Shown here: piece after piece, positions 29,534 to 39,116 of the stretch
Layout: each line of letters begins with the position of its first letter
Position numbering within the stretch: position 1 is the stretch's first letter
NCBI RefSeq assembly: GCF_000614025.1
Contig: NZ_BAKF01000009.1
Span: forward strand, 1 to 64,000
Reading direction: 5' to 3'
Origin: Prevotella aurantiaca JCM 15754
GTDB lineage: Bacteria > Bacteroidota > Bacteroidia > Bacteroidales > Bacteroidaceae
Length of the DNA: 64,000 nucleotides
The notes under the pieces: generated by a model
Seen by the model: only the letters and a program-made list of their open reading frames with translations
What the model was told of the DNA's origin: nothing
The model's database searches: none
Translations under genes and position numbers: made by a program

Positions 29534-32500
29534 ATGGCTTTTAAAAAAGATAATAAAGTTAAGAGTAATTTTAACAAGCTCACTATTGGACTTGCTTCTC
29601 CAGAGGAAATTCTTGAAAATTCATTCGGAGAAGTAACAAAACCCGAAACAATAAACTATCGTACTTATAAGCCCGAACGCGACGGCTTGTTCTGTGAACG
29701 CATCTTCGGTCCTACAAAAGATTATGAATGTGCTTGTGGAAAGTATAAGCGTATTCGTTACAAAGGAATTGTTTGTGATCGTTGTGGTGTTGAAGTAACA
29801 GAGAAGAAAGTGCGTCGTGAACGAGCAGGACATATTGAACTTGTTGTTCCAGTAGCACATATTTGGTATTTCCGCAGTCTTCCAAACAAGATTGGTTACT
29901 TGTTGGGTCTTCCAACAAAGAAGCTTGACAGTGTTGTATATTATGAGAAATATATTGTTGTGCAACCTGGTGTTGTGGAAGGTATGAAACATCCTGATAC
30001 TGGCGAAGACTTAACTGGTTCTCACAAGTTTGATCTTCTCTCTGAAGATGAATACTTAGATATTCTTGATAATCGTTTACCAGAAGGAAACGAAAAATTG
30101 GAGAATTCTGATCCAAAGAAGTTTATAGCAAAGATGGGTGCAGAAGCTATCTATGACCTACTTACTGATATAGACCTTGATCGTTTGGCTGGTGAACTTC
30201 GCGATCGTGCAACAACTGATTCAAGTCAGCAACGTAAGACAGAAGCTTTAAAACGTTTACAGGTTGTTGAAGCTTTCCGTCAGTCGGAAGGTATTAATCG
30301 TCCAGAATGGATGATAATGAAAATAGTTCCAGTTACTCCTCCAGAGCTTCGACCATTGGTTCCACTTGATGGTGGTCGTTTCGCAACTTCTGACTTGAAT
30401 GACCTTTATCGTCGTGTGATCATACGTAATAATCGTCTGAAGCGATTGATTGAAATAAAGGCTCCGGATGTTATTCTTCGTAACGAGAAGCGTATGTTGC
30501 AAGAGGCGGTAGACTCATTGTTTGATAATAGTCGTAAGTCATCAGCTGTTAAGAGTGAAAGCAATCGTCCTTTAAAGTCATTGTCAGACTCATTGAAAGG
30601 AAAACAAGGCCGTTTCCGTCAAAACCTTCTTGGTAAGCGTGTAGACTATTCAGCACGTTCTGTTATTGTAGTTGGTCCAGAATTAAAGATGGGAGAATGT
30701 GGTCTTCCTAAACTTATGGCAGCAGAACTTTACAAACCATTCATTATTCGTAAGCTTATTGAGCGTGGTATAGTAAAGACTGTAAAGAGTGCCAAGAAAA
30801 TTGTAGATCGTCGCGAACCCGTTATTTGGGATATATTGGAGAATGTAATGAAGGGACATCCAGTGCTCCTTAATCGTGCTCCTACACTTCACCGTTTAGG
30901 TATACAAGCTTTCCAACCTAAACTCATTGAAGGTAAAGCAATTCAGCTCCACCCATTGGCCTGTACTGCGTTTAATGCCGATTTCGATGGTGACCAAATG
31001 GCTGTGCATCTCCCATTAAGCAATGAGGCTATCCTTGAAGCACAGGTGTTGATGTTACAAAGCCATAATATCTTAAATCCGGCTAATGGTGCACCTATCA
31101 CCGTTCCTTCTCAAGACATGGTATTGGGTCTCTATTATATAACTAAAATTCGTCCAGGTGCTAAAGGTGAAGGTTTGTGTTTCTATGGAGCAGAAGAAGC
31201 TATCATTGCACACAATGAAGGACGTTGCGATCTTCATGCACAAGTGAAGGTCATTGTAGATGACCTTGTTGATGGAAAACTTCAGAAACGTATGGTTGAA
31301 ACTTCTGTTGGTCGTGTAATCGTCAATCAGATTATTCCAACCGAGGTAGGCTTCTTTAATGGTATTATATCTAAGAAATCACTACGCGGTCTTATTGCTG
31401 ATGTTATTAAATGTGTAGGTATGGCACGTGCTTGTGCTTTCCTTGATGGTATCAAAAACTTAGGTTATCGAATGGCTTATACCGCAGGTCTTTCATTTAA
31501 CTTGGGCGATATTATTGTGCCTGAAGAAAAAGTAGATATCGTAGGTAAGGGGCAAGCTGAGGTAGATCAAGTAAAGGCTAACTATGAAATGGGTTTCATT
31601 ACTGATAAAGAGCGTTACAATCAGGTAATTGATGCGTGGACACACGTAAACAATAACTTGAAAGCAAGCGTGATGAAGCACATGATTGAAGACGACCAAG
31701 GTTTCAATGCCGTTTATATGATGCTTGATTCTGGTGCCCGTGGTTCTGCTGACCAGATTGCACAGCTTGCAGGTATGCGTGGTTTGATGGCTAAGCCTCA
31801 AAAGGCTGGTGCTGAAGGTGCCCAGATTATTGAAAATCCTATCCTTTCTAACTTTAAGGAAGGTATGTCAGTGCTCGAATACTTTATTTCTTCACATGGT
31901 GCTCGTAAGGGTCTTGCCGATACGGCTATGAAGACTGCCGATGCAGGATACCTTACTCGTCGTTTGGTAGACGTTTCACACGATGTTATCATCAACGAAG
32001 AAGATTGTGGATCTCTCCGTGGTCTTGAGTGTCGTGCATTGAAGAATGGAGATGAAGTTATAGCTTCTCTTTATGAGCGTATTCTTGGTCGTGTATCTGT
32101 GCATGATGTCATCAATCCTTCAACAGGAGAACTCATAGTTGCTGCAGGCGAAGAGATAACAGAAGCAAAGGCGAAGATTATTGACGAATCACCACTTGAA
32201 ATGGTTGAAATTCGTTCTGTACTTACTTGTGAAAGCAAGCGAGGTGTATGTAAGAAGTGCTATGGTCGTAACCTTGCAACTGCTCGTATGGTACAGATGG
32301 GAGAAGCAGTAGGTGTCATTGCAGCACAAGCTATTGGTGAACCAGGTACTCAGCTTACACTCCGTACCTTCCACGTTGGAGGTATTGCTTCTAACGCAGC
32401 AGCTAATGCTTCTATTGTAGCTAAGAACGATTGCAAGATAGAGTTTGATGAGCTTCGTACAGTTCCATTTATTGATGATGAAGACCGCAATTGTCAAAAG

Positions 32501-33898
32501 GTAGTAAGCCGTTTGGCTGAAATCCGCTTCGTCGATATCAATACAGGTATTGTTCTCTTGACCGAGGGGGTTCCTTATGGTAGTGCACTTTATTTCAAGA
32601 GTGGCGACAAGGTTAAGAAAGGTGATCTCATTTGTCGTTGGGACCCATTCAACGCTGTTATTGTTAGTGAATATGCTGGTGTTCTCCGTCTACATGATGT
32701 TGTAGAAGGTGTTACATATAAGGCTGAAACCGACGATGCCACAGGTCTTACAGAGCGTATTATTACAGAGTCGCGTGACAAATCACGTGTTCCTACAGTC
32801 GATGTTGTACGTCCAGGTGCTAAGAAAGGTGCTGATGGACTATATGCAGCAGAAGATATATTTGGAACTTACAACTTACCTGTAGGTGGTCACTTGGAAC
32901 AAATTGTTCAAGATGGTGCAGAAATTAAAACAGGTACAACTCTTGTTAAGATCCCACGTTCTGTAGGTGGTGCTGGTGATATTACCGGTGGTCTTCCACG
33001 TGTAACTGAACTTTTCGAAGCTCGTAACCCTTCAAACCCAGCTGTCGTATCAGAAATTGATGGTGAGGTAACAATGGGTAAGGTGAAACGTGGTAACCGC
33101 GAAATTATTGTTACATCAAAGACAGGTGACCAGCGCAAGTATCTTGTTAGCTTATCAAAGCAAATTCTAGTTCAAGAACATGATGCTGTGCGTGCTGGTA
33201 CTCCACTTTCTGATGGTATTACAACACCTGCTGATATTCTTTCTATTAAGGGTCCAACGGCAGTACAAGAGTACATCGTTAACGAGGTACAAGATGTTTA
33301 CCGTCTCCAAGGTGTGAAGATTAATGATAAGCACTTTGAAATTATCGTTCGACAAATGATGCGTAAAGTTCGTATTGAAGAGTCTGGCGATACCACTTTC
33401 CTCGAACAAGAACTTGTTGATAAACTAGATTTCTCGGAAGAGAATGATCGTATTTGGGGTAAGAAAGTAGTTACTGATCCAGGTGATTCAGAGAATTGCT
33501 ACAAGGGACAGATTCTTTCTGTACGTAAGCTACGTGATGAGAACTCAAATCTTAAACGTCGCGATCTCAAACTTGTTCAAGTACGTGATGCAGTTCAGGC
33601 TACTGCTACCCAAATGCTTCAAGGTATTACCCGTGCAGCACTTGGTACAAAGAGTTTCATGTCAGCTGCTTCGTTCCAGGAAACAACCAAGGTACTCAAT
33701 GAAGCTGCTATTCGTGGCAAGAATGATGATCTCGAAGGAATGAAAGAAAACGTAATCTGTGGACACCTTATACCAGCAGGTACTGGTCTTCGTCAATGGC
33801 AAAAGCTTATAGTAGGTTCTAAAGAAGAGCATATTCGTTTAGAAGCTAATAAAAAGAGCATTATTGATTTTGCCGATAAAGAAAACTCAGAGGGTTAA
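29534..33898 (+). CDS. rpoC: RNA polymerase beta-prime subunit
   Basis: 1454 residues. The N-terminal zinc finger is in [21 protein letters not shown]. The catalytic magnesium site is [13 protein letters not shown] second zinc site lies in [19 protein letters not shown]. The bridge and trigger helices ([20 protein letters not shown]) are intact. The full gene is followed by a strong terminator. Confidence 0.96.
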   Translation: MAFKKDNKVKSNFNKLTIGLASPEEILENSFGEVTKPETINYRTYKPERDGLFCERIFGPTKDYECACGKYKRIRYKGIVCDRCGVEVTEKKVRRERAGHIELVVPVAHIWYFRSLPNKIGYLLGLPTKKLDSVVYYEKYIVVQPGVVEGMKHPDTGEDLTGSHKFDLLSEDEYLDILDNRLPEGNEKLENSDPKKFIAKMGAEAIYDLLTDIDLDRLAGELRDRATTDSSQQRKTEALKRLQVVEAFRQSEGINRPEWMIMKIVPVTPPELRPLVPLDGGRFATSDLNDLYRRVIIRNNRLKRLIEIKAPDVILRNEKRMLQEAVDSLFDNSRKSSAVKSESNRPLKSLSDSLKGKQGRFRQNLLGKRVDYSARSVIVVGPELKMGECGLPKLMAAELYKPFIIRKLIERGIVKTVKSAKKIVDRREPVIWDILENVMKGHPVLLNRAPTLHRLGIQAFQPKLIEGKAIQLHPLACTAFNADFDGDQMAVHLPLSNEAILEAQVLMLQSHNILNPANGAPITVPSQDMVLGLYYITKIRPGAKGEGLCFYGAEEAIIAHNEGRCDLHAQVKVIVDDLVDGKLQKRMVETSVGRVIVNQIIPTEVGFFNGIISKKSLRGLIADVIKCVGMARACAFLDGIKNLGYRMAYTAGLSFNLGDIIVPEEKVDIVGKGQAEVDQVKANYEMGFITDKERYNQVIDAWTHVNNNLKASVMKHMIEDDQGFNAVYMMLDSGARGSADQIAQLAGMRGLMAKPQKAGAEGAQIIENPILSNFKEGMSVLEYFISSHGARKGLADTAMKTADAGYLTRRLVDVSHDVIINEEDCGSLRGLECRALKNGDEVIASLYERILGRVSVHDVINPSTGELIVAAGEEITEAKAKIIDESPLEMVEIRSVLTCESKRGVCKKCYGRNLATARMVQMGEAVGVIAAQAIGEPGTQLTLRTFHVGGIASNAAANASIVAKNDCKIEFDELRTVPFIDDEDRNCQKVVSRLAEIRFVDINTGIVLLTEGVPYGSALYFKSGDKVKKGDLICRWDPFNAVIVSEYAGVLRLHDVVEGVTYKAETDDATGLTERIITESRDKSRVPTVDVVRPGAKKGADGLYAAEDIFGTYNLPVGGHLEQIVQDGAEIKTGTTLVKIPRSVGGAGDITGGLPRVTELFEARNPSNPAVVSEIDGEVTMGKVKRGNREIIVTSKTGDQRKYLVSLSKQILVQEHDAVRAGTPLSDGITTPADILSIKGPTAVQEYIVNEVQDVYRLQGVKINDKHFEIIVRQMMRKVRIEESGDTTFLEQELVDKLDFSEENDRIWGKKVVTDPGDSENCYKGQILSVRKLRDENSNLKRRDLKLVQVRDAVQATATQMLQGITRAALGTKSFMSAASFQETTKVLNEAAIRGKNDDLEGMKENVICGHLIPAGTGLRQWQKLIVGSKEEHIRLEANKKSIIDFADKENSEG

Positions 33899-33920
33899 AT
33901 CAACCATCTCTATATAACCT

Positions 33921-33960
33921 AAAATGGCTCGCAAGTATTTCTTGCGAGCCATTTTTGTTT
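33921..33960 (+). terminator. Strong terminator after rpoC
   Basis: AAAATGGCTCGCAAG pairs with CTTGCGAGCCATTTT around the loop TATTT and runs into TTTTTGTTTTT. It begins 23 bases after the rpoC stop and closes the long transcript. Confidence 0.9.
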
Positions 33961-34216
33961 TTATTGTAGTAAACTTATTAGAGAGTGCCAACTTCTCATT
34001 GGTTTATATCTGCTGCTGTTTAACAAAAGTATGTATATCTATTTTTTTAAACATCGTATTTGGGAAAAGTAATATCTTTATAGTACCTATTACAAAAATA
34101 AAATGATAGAAATTACTCTATTTTAATTACTCAAACTTTCCTTAATTTATTGTTTTGTATTTTTTTTCTTTCGGATAGAAAAACTATCTTTGCAAAGAAA
34201 GAAAAATAAGTATGTA
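33961..34216 (+). other. Non-coding gap after rpoC
   Basis: AT-rich, without a convincing gene on either strand. The only signal is a TATCTTTG -7 box at 34185-34192 just before the next start codon. The -33 position for it is a T-run without a clear TTTG. Confidence 0.5.
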
Positions 34217-34564
34217 ATGATAGAAGAAGTTCCCTCAATCAAAAGCGCAAAGAAGCTGAAAGGAGTTTTGTTTAAAATCTTATCAATAGTAAGTCCTCTT
34301 ATTATTCTTGCATTTTTGGGCATTATGCAAGGTGCATGGTTTGACATTGAAGAGTTTGTTGAGAAGGGAGATGCTGAAATCTATCGTCCAACAATTCTTC
34401 AATATTTATTGTATTACTTGACAAGCATAACCTTGTTAATATTCTCTTTTCTATTGCTAAAATATGAATTTAAAAGTGCATCGAAAAGTTTTTACCGAAT
34501 ATTTTGTGTTGTTCTTTTAATATTAGATATTAGTATTATAATAATATGTTCCTTTCAAACTTAA
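34217..34564 (+). CDS. Small membrane protein of unknown function
   Basis: 115 residues from ATG 34217 (MIEEVPSIKSAKKLKGVLFK). An upstream TTG in frame overlaps the promoter -7 box, so I rejected it. Three hydrophobic helices are visible: ILSIVSPLIILAFLGIMQG near the start, a second around LLYYLTSITLLIFSFLL, and a C-terminal IFCVVLLILDISIIIIC. Not recognised. A broken ORF lies directly downstream and may have been its partner. Confidence 0.6.
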   Translation: MIEEVPSIKSAKKLKGVLFKILSIVSPLIILAFLGIMQGAWFDIEEFVEKGDAEIYRPTILQYLLYYLTSITLLIFSFLLLKYEFKSASKSFYRIFCVVLLILDISIIIICSFQT

Positions 34565-34569
34565 TATGA

Positions 34570-34766
34570 GTAACTATTGAGCCAGAAATAAATAGTATTG
34601 GTGGACGGTATTATTTAGTTGCTATCCACGCAAAAAATGATATGATTATAAATTTAAAACCTCTAATATTGAAGATGGAGATATCATTGGAAGAGTGGAA
34701 TTTCCAAATAAGGGTAGTTTCGTTCTCTTCATAAATAAAAGATGGATTATTAATACAAAAGAGTAA
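34570..34766 (+). pseudogene. Short broken ORF
   Basis: Two protein-like frames meet here. The first reads EPEINSIGGRYYLVAIHAKN. The second, from about 34641 to the stop at 34766, reads YDYKFKTSNIEDGDIIGR and then VEFPNKGSFVLFINKRWIIN. One added base near 34641 would join them into about 65 residues. No start codon is obvious, so the 5' end may also be damaged. Family unknown. Confidence 0.35.
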
Positions 34767-34833
34767 CAAATAAAATTGACTTAACAATGAAAAATCACAA
34801 CATTTGTTACTGTATGATAAAATAAGTGTGTTT

Positions 34834-34865
34834 CTTGGAGAATTGTTTGAAAAATGCTATCTTTG
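34834..34865 (+). promoter_or_regulatory. Promoter of the DUF3467 gene
   Basis: CTTG (34834-34837), 20 bases, TATCTTTG (34858-34865), 60 bases before the ATG. Confidence 0.65.
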
Positions 34866-34924
34866 CATACCTCAGAGTTGTTTTATACTCTGCAATCTAT
34901 AAATAAATAATTGAAATATAAAAC

Positions 34925-35245
34925 ATGGACAACAATCAAAACCAACAAGGACAGCAGCTTCAGATAGACTTGAGTCCTGAAGTAGCAAAAGGAATTTATA
35001 CAAACTTCCAAATTATCTCACACTCAAGTTCAGAGTTTGTACTCGATTTTATCAGCATGTTGCCAGGTGTACAGAAACCAACAGTAGCAAGTAGAGTAGT
35101 GATAGCTCCAGAACATGCAAAACGTCTATTATCAGCTTTACAAGAAAATATTCTTCGCTACGAACAAGAGTTTGGAAAAATCCAAATGCCTAATGAGCAA
35201 CCAAGAACTGCAACACCTTTTGGTCCTATAAAGAACGACGCATAA
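34925..35245 (+). CDS. DUF3467 family protein
   Basis: 106 residues: Gln/Asn-rich N-terminus, then QIDLSPEVAKGIYTNFQIISHS and EFVLDFISMLPGVQK with ARVVIAPEHAKRLL-like text, the pattern I associate with DUF3467. This family is typically found close to rpoC in Bacteroidota. Function unknown. Cytoplasmic, with no membrane segment. Own promoter, and followed by a long perfect stem-loop. Confidence 0.8.
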   Translation: MDNNQNQQGQQLQIDLSPEVAKGIYTNFQIISHSSSEFVLDFISMLPGVQKPTVASRVVIAPEHAKRLLSALQENILRYEQEFGKIQMPNEQPRTATPFGPIKNDA

Positions 35246-35268
35246 AGGAAAAAACGATATTGTTTTAA

Positions 35269-35307
35269 TATCGCAATTATCCATATTTAATATGGATAAT
35301 TGCGATA
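35269..35307 (+). terminator. 18-bp perfect stem-loop after the DUF3467 gene
   Basis: Bases 35269-35286 are the exact reverse complement of 35290-35307, with a 3-base TTA loop. No T-run follows, so it may be an RNA-stability or processing element instead of an intrinsic terminator. An overlapping smaller hairpin (CGATATT/AATATCG, 35255-35273) could compete with it. Confidence 0.55.
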
Positions 35308-35529
35308 ATTTCTTGCATGATGCTTCTGACTCAAGGTTTAACGAAAAGTCTTTTTACTTTAAGTATATTATCTAATATTTAATTGGCTATCTTTTTTCTT
35401 TTTCTGTGTCATCACCAGTCTTCAATATAAGTCAATTTTTAAGTCTAGTATGATGATATGAGAGAGTAAGTTGTAAATGGATAATACTTGGAATTTAATT
35501 TTGCTTATCAATAAGTTTCAAATATTTTC

Positions 35530-35562
35530 TTTGTTTTTTCACAATATTAAAAGCTACCTTTG
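35530..35562 (+). promoter_or_regulatory. Promoter of the acidic protein gene
   Basis: TTTG (35530-35533), 21 bases, TACCTTTG (35555-35562). Confidence 0.65.
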
Positions 35563-35633
35563 TAAAGTATAATCATCATTCTTCGTGAACATTAATATAA
35601 ATTTAATAAGATAGGAGGAAAATCATAAAAATA

Positions 35634-36185
35634 TTGGAGCAGTTAAAAGCGATAATAGAAGAAGAAGGTTTAAACGAATCGTCTAAAGATTTTTATTTGC
35701 GTGAAATATCTGAACTCAATAAAGAAAAGCAACAAGAAATTATAAACCTTGTTGAGAGAATGGAAGAAGCAGGGTTTAAAAATAATTTAGCTAGTGCCTT
35801 TAGTGAAGTAACAGAAGATATACCACAATTTGCTCGTATGACAGTCTCCAAAGAGTTACATAAAATATCGAGAGACATAGATGCTAATTGTGATTATGCA
35901 GATGACTTAGATGATGATGGCGATTGGGATAAACTATTCGAAAAGTTTAAAAATAATTTCTCGCAAGAAGATGCAGAGAAGTTCTTACGTATTTACACTA
36001 AGGGTGTAGTTGCACGCTTTTATGACTTTTTAGAAGAAGGTAATCCGCGAGCAGAAGAAGATGATTTGAATTGGGTTTTGCTTGAAACTAAAGAAGATGG
36101 AAGTCATAGTGAAAGAGTGATACAGGGCTTTTGGGAAGATGATTTTGAAGAAGATGACTTTGATAGGGATAGGGAAGAAGACTAA
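35634..36185 (+). CDS. Acidic protein of unknown function
   Basis: About 183 residues, very acidic, ending in a run of Asp/Glu (DDFEEDDFDRDREED). Likely helical with no signal or membrane segment. I do not recognise the family. The start is uncertain. TTG at 35634 is 15 bases after a strong AGGAGG (35613-35618). ATA at 35625 is ideally spaced (6 bases) and would add Met-Lys-Ile before Leu-Glu-Gln, but ATA starts are very rare. A single base change or error from ATG to ATA is a simple explanation. Confidence 0.6.
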   Translation: MEQLKAIIEEEGLNESSKDFYLREISELNKEKQQEIINLVERMEEAGFKNNLASAFSEVTEDIPQFARMTVSKELHKISRDIDANCDYADDLDDDGDWDKLFEKFKNNFSQEDAEKFLRIYTKGVVARFYDFLEEGNPRAEEDDLNWVLLETKEDGSHSERVIQGFWEDDFEEDDFDRDREED

Positions 36186-36594
36186 TTATAAATGTCTACA
36201 ATCAGAGGACTGATACAAGTAAAAAGATTTTTTAAAAGAGTGCTCTTAATGTTGATAAGAAGTTAGTAAATATGTCTAACTTCTTTTTATCCGAAATATA
36301 GCAAAAGATTGGGTCCATCACTTGTTGCCTATAAAGCTGAAAGACTACGTAACAAGGAGTGAATATTTTAAAATTTTAGCACCTGTAAATCATTAAACAT
36401 GAGTTAGATACAGCGAGCAGAAAATTTATAATTACAAAATAAAAATTTATAATAATAAAAAATAATTTTGTAATTATAAATTTGATAGATAATAATAATA
36501 AAATTCTCATGAAACAAATACTTCTATAAAAGGAATTCTCATTCTTGCGTATTTTATAGTGATTTATACCGAACTGATGATAGTTTTAACTGCC
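36186..36594. other. AT-rich gap with a 19-bp inverted repeat
   Basis: No gene is seen. At 36422-36440 and 36465-36483 lies a perfect inverted repeat (AAATTTATAATTACAAAAT and its complement) with a 24-base AT loop. A looser AT-rich relative of it occurs near 61995-62050. Confidence 0.6.
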
Positions 36595-37167
36595 TTATTT
36601 TTTCTTTTTATGCTTAGATTTTTGAAGGCTCTTTTTATGATTGAACCAAATAATAATCAGGATAAGACCCCAAAAAGCCACGAAAGCAAGCATCAAACCC
36701 CAACTGATTTCTTGTGCTGCCTCTTGGGTTGTTGTTACTAAATCAGCAAAACTATTGCCCCGTAAGAGGAAAGAAAAGAACACCAGACTGAATAGTGCTA
36801 TAAAAGCATTTAGGAAAACAGACGCTATCATCTTTAATTTCCACTTAAATGGAGCTTTCTCACCTCCTTCTTGAAAGTAGCCTTTCCCTATGAGGAAGAT
36901 AGAATAAAAGGCAGGGAATAAAATCAAGACGATTCCACCAGGTGCGCGTTGAAAATACCAGTTGACTATAAAAGTTTTTAGAGGTAAATATTGTTCCGCA
37001 GCAACATAAAGCAAGAACAATATTACATAAACAAACATCATTCCTAATGAATATTTCAAAACCCCACTCTTAATCTTGTCTAAGCAAAGGCTTTTAAAAG
37101 CCCATAATATGCCCACCCAAACGTACAACAGCAGTCCGCCAAGCAGAATAATACTTATTTTATTCAT
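36595..37167 (-). CDS. Multi-pass membrane protein of unknown function
   Basis: 190 residues from the ATG at 37167 (MNKISIILLGGLLLYVWVG). Four or five hydrophobic helices are visible, and the protein ends with a very basic tail (HKKSLQKSKHKKKK), which should face the cytoplasm. It is the only leftward gene between rpoC and rplQ. Not recognised. Borders are AT-rich, suggesting an accessory insertion. Confidence 0.6.
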   Translation of the reverse strand: MNKISIILLGGLLLYVWVGILWAFKSLCLDKIKSGVLKYSLGMMFVYVILFLLYVAAEQYLPLKTFIVNWYFQRAPGGIVLILFPAFYSIFLIGKGYFQEGGEKAPFKWKLKMIASVFLNAFIALFSLVFFSFLLRGNSFADLVTTTQEAAQEISWGLMLAFVAFWGLILIIIWFNHKKSLQKSKHKKKK

Positions 37168-38006
37168 ACTTTCTATTTTCAATTAAAAAGAAATGTTTTC
37201 ACTTAAAGAAGTCCCTCTATTTGATAAGAATTCATAAACAAAGTTACAAAAATAGATTCCACTGCTGCAACTTTTCAGTCATTTTTTATACTGAATTCAA
37301 TTATAAATGTTAAAAGTGATTTTTTGCTGAATATAACTCCTTTCAAGTTTATCAGAATTTACTCCTTCATCTGTGCAGTATTTCATTTCTTTTTTTAATA
37401 ACTTTGATGTTTGCTTCATATTGGGCTGTCTTAATAATATATTGGGAAAGTAAATAGATACTTAAAAATAGGTTGCTTGAAATAATATATAATCTTTATA
37501 GTGTTGATATACAAAGAATTAAATATTGATAACCATAAATTTTGTAGAATAAAGGCGGAAATATGTTACAAGGCAAATACTTAGAGTGTGTACTTTCTTA
37601 ATTCTGTTCTTTTTGTTGATATGCCGTAGATCTATAGTTAAAAGCTATATGTAACTTAACAGTCAAACGAAAGACATAATATCAAAAGCGGTATAATTCT
37701 GTTAAATATTTCCGCTTATCTTTGTCTAAGTATTTTTATTTTTGAGCAAATAGCCTAAATTTATTGTTAGATTGAGAATTTTAAAAGTTAATGTGTTGTT
37801 ATGATAGTTATATAATGTTAAATAAAGAACATCACTGTTTATTACCTCTATGATAATGAGTTGTTTTTTCAAGAAAGTTTGTACCTTTGCACCTCGAAAT
37901 ACCTTTATGCGTCATTTATACATTATTATATGCATTATTATATGGGCGATTAGAGGTCTAAGATATTGATAATAAACAAAATAAATATAAATAAAAAAGT
38001 ACAATT
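37168..38006. other. 0.84 kb gap before rpsL
   Basis: Contains the rpsL promoter, a second unassigned -7 box (TATCTTTG at 37717-37724) with no gene after it, and a 12-bp tandem duplication (CATTATTATATG, 37921-37944). One 40-codon leftward frame at 37297-37419 (MKQTSKLLKKEMKYC...) is possible but unsupported. Confidence 0.5.
37882..37889 (+). promoter_or_regulatory. Probable promoter of the str-S10-spc transcript
   Basis: TACCTTTG (37882-37889) matches TAnnTTTG. A weak TTG lies 18 bases upstream. The predicted 5' leader of about 110 bases includes the duplicated CATTATTATATG. Confidence 0.6.
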
Positions 38007-38390
38007 ATGCCTACTATTTCACAATTGGTAAAAAAAGGTAGAAAGGTGATTGTAGAAAAAAGTAAATCTCCAGCTTTGGATAACTGTCCACAGCGTCGTG
38101 GAGTTTGCGTACGTGTCTACACAACAACACCTAAGAAGCCTAATTCGGCAATGCGTAAAGTTGCCCGTGTTCGTTTGACGAACCAAAAAGAAGTTAACTC
38201 TTATATTCCTGGAGAAGGGCACAACTTGCAGGAACACAGTATCGTACTTGTTCGTGGTGGTCGTGTAAAGGACTTACCAGGTGTACGTTATCACATTGTT
38301 CGTGGTACACTTGATACTGCTGGAGTTGCAAGTCGTACACAGCGTCGTTCAAAATATGGCGCTAAACGTCCAAAGGCAGCTAAGAAATAA
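38007..38390 (+). CDS. rpsL: 30S ribosomal protein S12
   Basis: 127 residues. The conserved [14 protein letters not shown] and [13 protein letters not shown] loops are wild type, so no streptomycin-resistance change at the Lys42 or Lys87 equivalents. First gene of the fused str-S10-spc-alpha cluster. Confidence 0.96.
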   Translation: MPTISQLVKKGRKVIVEKSKSPALDNCPQRRGVCVRVYTTTPKKPNSAMRKVARVRLTNQKEVNSYIPGEGHNLQEHSIVLVRGGRVKDLPGVRYHIVRGTLDTAGVASRTQRRSKYGAKRPKAAKK

Positions 38391-38401
38391 AAATCTCTCG
38401 G

Positions 38402-38430
38402 GTTTCTTCCCTTATTTAAGGGAAAGAAAC
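38402..38430 (+). promoter_or_regulatory. Stem-loop in the rpsL-rpsG gap
   Basis: GTTTCTTCCCTT pairs with AAGGGAAAGAAAC (one bulge) around ATTT, 12 bases after the rpsL stop, in a 220-base gap. No T-run follows, so a processing or regulatory role is more likely than termination. Confidence 0.5.
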
Positions 38431-38610
38431 TTTGTAGGATAAAGTCTTTTGGTTTAACAGTCGGTGATGGTTGGTAAGCCAAAGGCATTAACAAAAAATA
38501 TAAGTTTTGCTGGAGATTTGTTTATAACAGGTTGAGTAAATGTTCAAGAGTGAACGTTGAAGAACGAAAAAACGACAGCCTCCGCAGAATTACTAAATTT
38601 TTAAATAAAA

Positions 38611-39087
38611 ATGAGAAAAGCAAAACCAAAGAAACGAGTGATCTTGCCAGATCCTAAGTTTAACGATCAGAAGGTCTCAAAGTTTGTAAATCACCTTATG
38701 TATGATGGTAAGAAGAATACATCATACGAAATTTTCTATGCAGCTCTTGATATCGTAAACGAAAAGAATAGCGATAAGGAAAAGTCTGCATTGGAAGTTT
38801 GGAAACAAGCACTTGATAATATTACTCCACAAGTGGAAGTAAAGAGCCGTCGTATCGGTGGTGCAACATTCCAGGTTCCAACAGAAATTCGCCCAGATCG
38901 TAAGGAAAGTGTTTCTATGAAGAATATGATCGCGTTTGCTCGCAAGCGTGGTGGTAAGAGTATGGCAGACAAACTCGCTGCTGAAATCATGGATGCATTC
39001 AACAATCAGGGTGGTGCTTTCAAGCGTAAAGAAGATATGCACCGCATGGCAGAAGCTAACCGTGCATTTGCTCACTTCAGATTCTAA
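38611..39087 (+). CDS. rpsG: 30S ribosomal protein S7
   Basis: 158 residues. [19 protein letters not shown] start, head-domain assembly protein. Conserved YQVP-like segment [15 protein letters not shown] and the C-terminal [12 protein letters not shown]. Thirty bases before fusA. Confidence 0.96.
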   Translation: MRKAKPKKRVILPDPKFNDQKVSKFVNHLMYDGKKNTSYEIFYAALDIVNEKNSDKEKSALEVWKQALDNITPQVEVKSRRIGGATFQVPTEIRPDRKESVSMKNMIAFARKRGGKSMADKLAAEIMDAFNNQGGAFKRKEDMHRMAEANRAFAHFRF

Positions 39088-39116
39088 ACGATAACTAAAA
39101 AGGATATTAAAGAAAA

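Noticed and set aside
33924..34106. 60-codon frame after rpoC
   Set aside because: It begins inside the rpoC terminator hairpin and lacks a start signal.
37297..37419. 40-codon leftward frame MKQTSKLLKKEMKYC...
   Set aside because: No promoter, no family and no neighbour support, so not listed as a gene.
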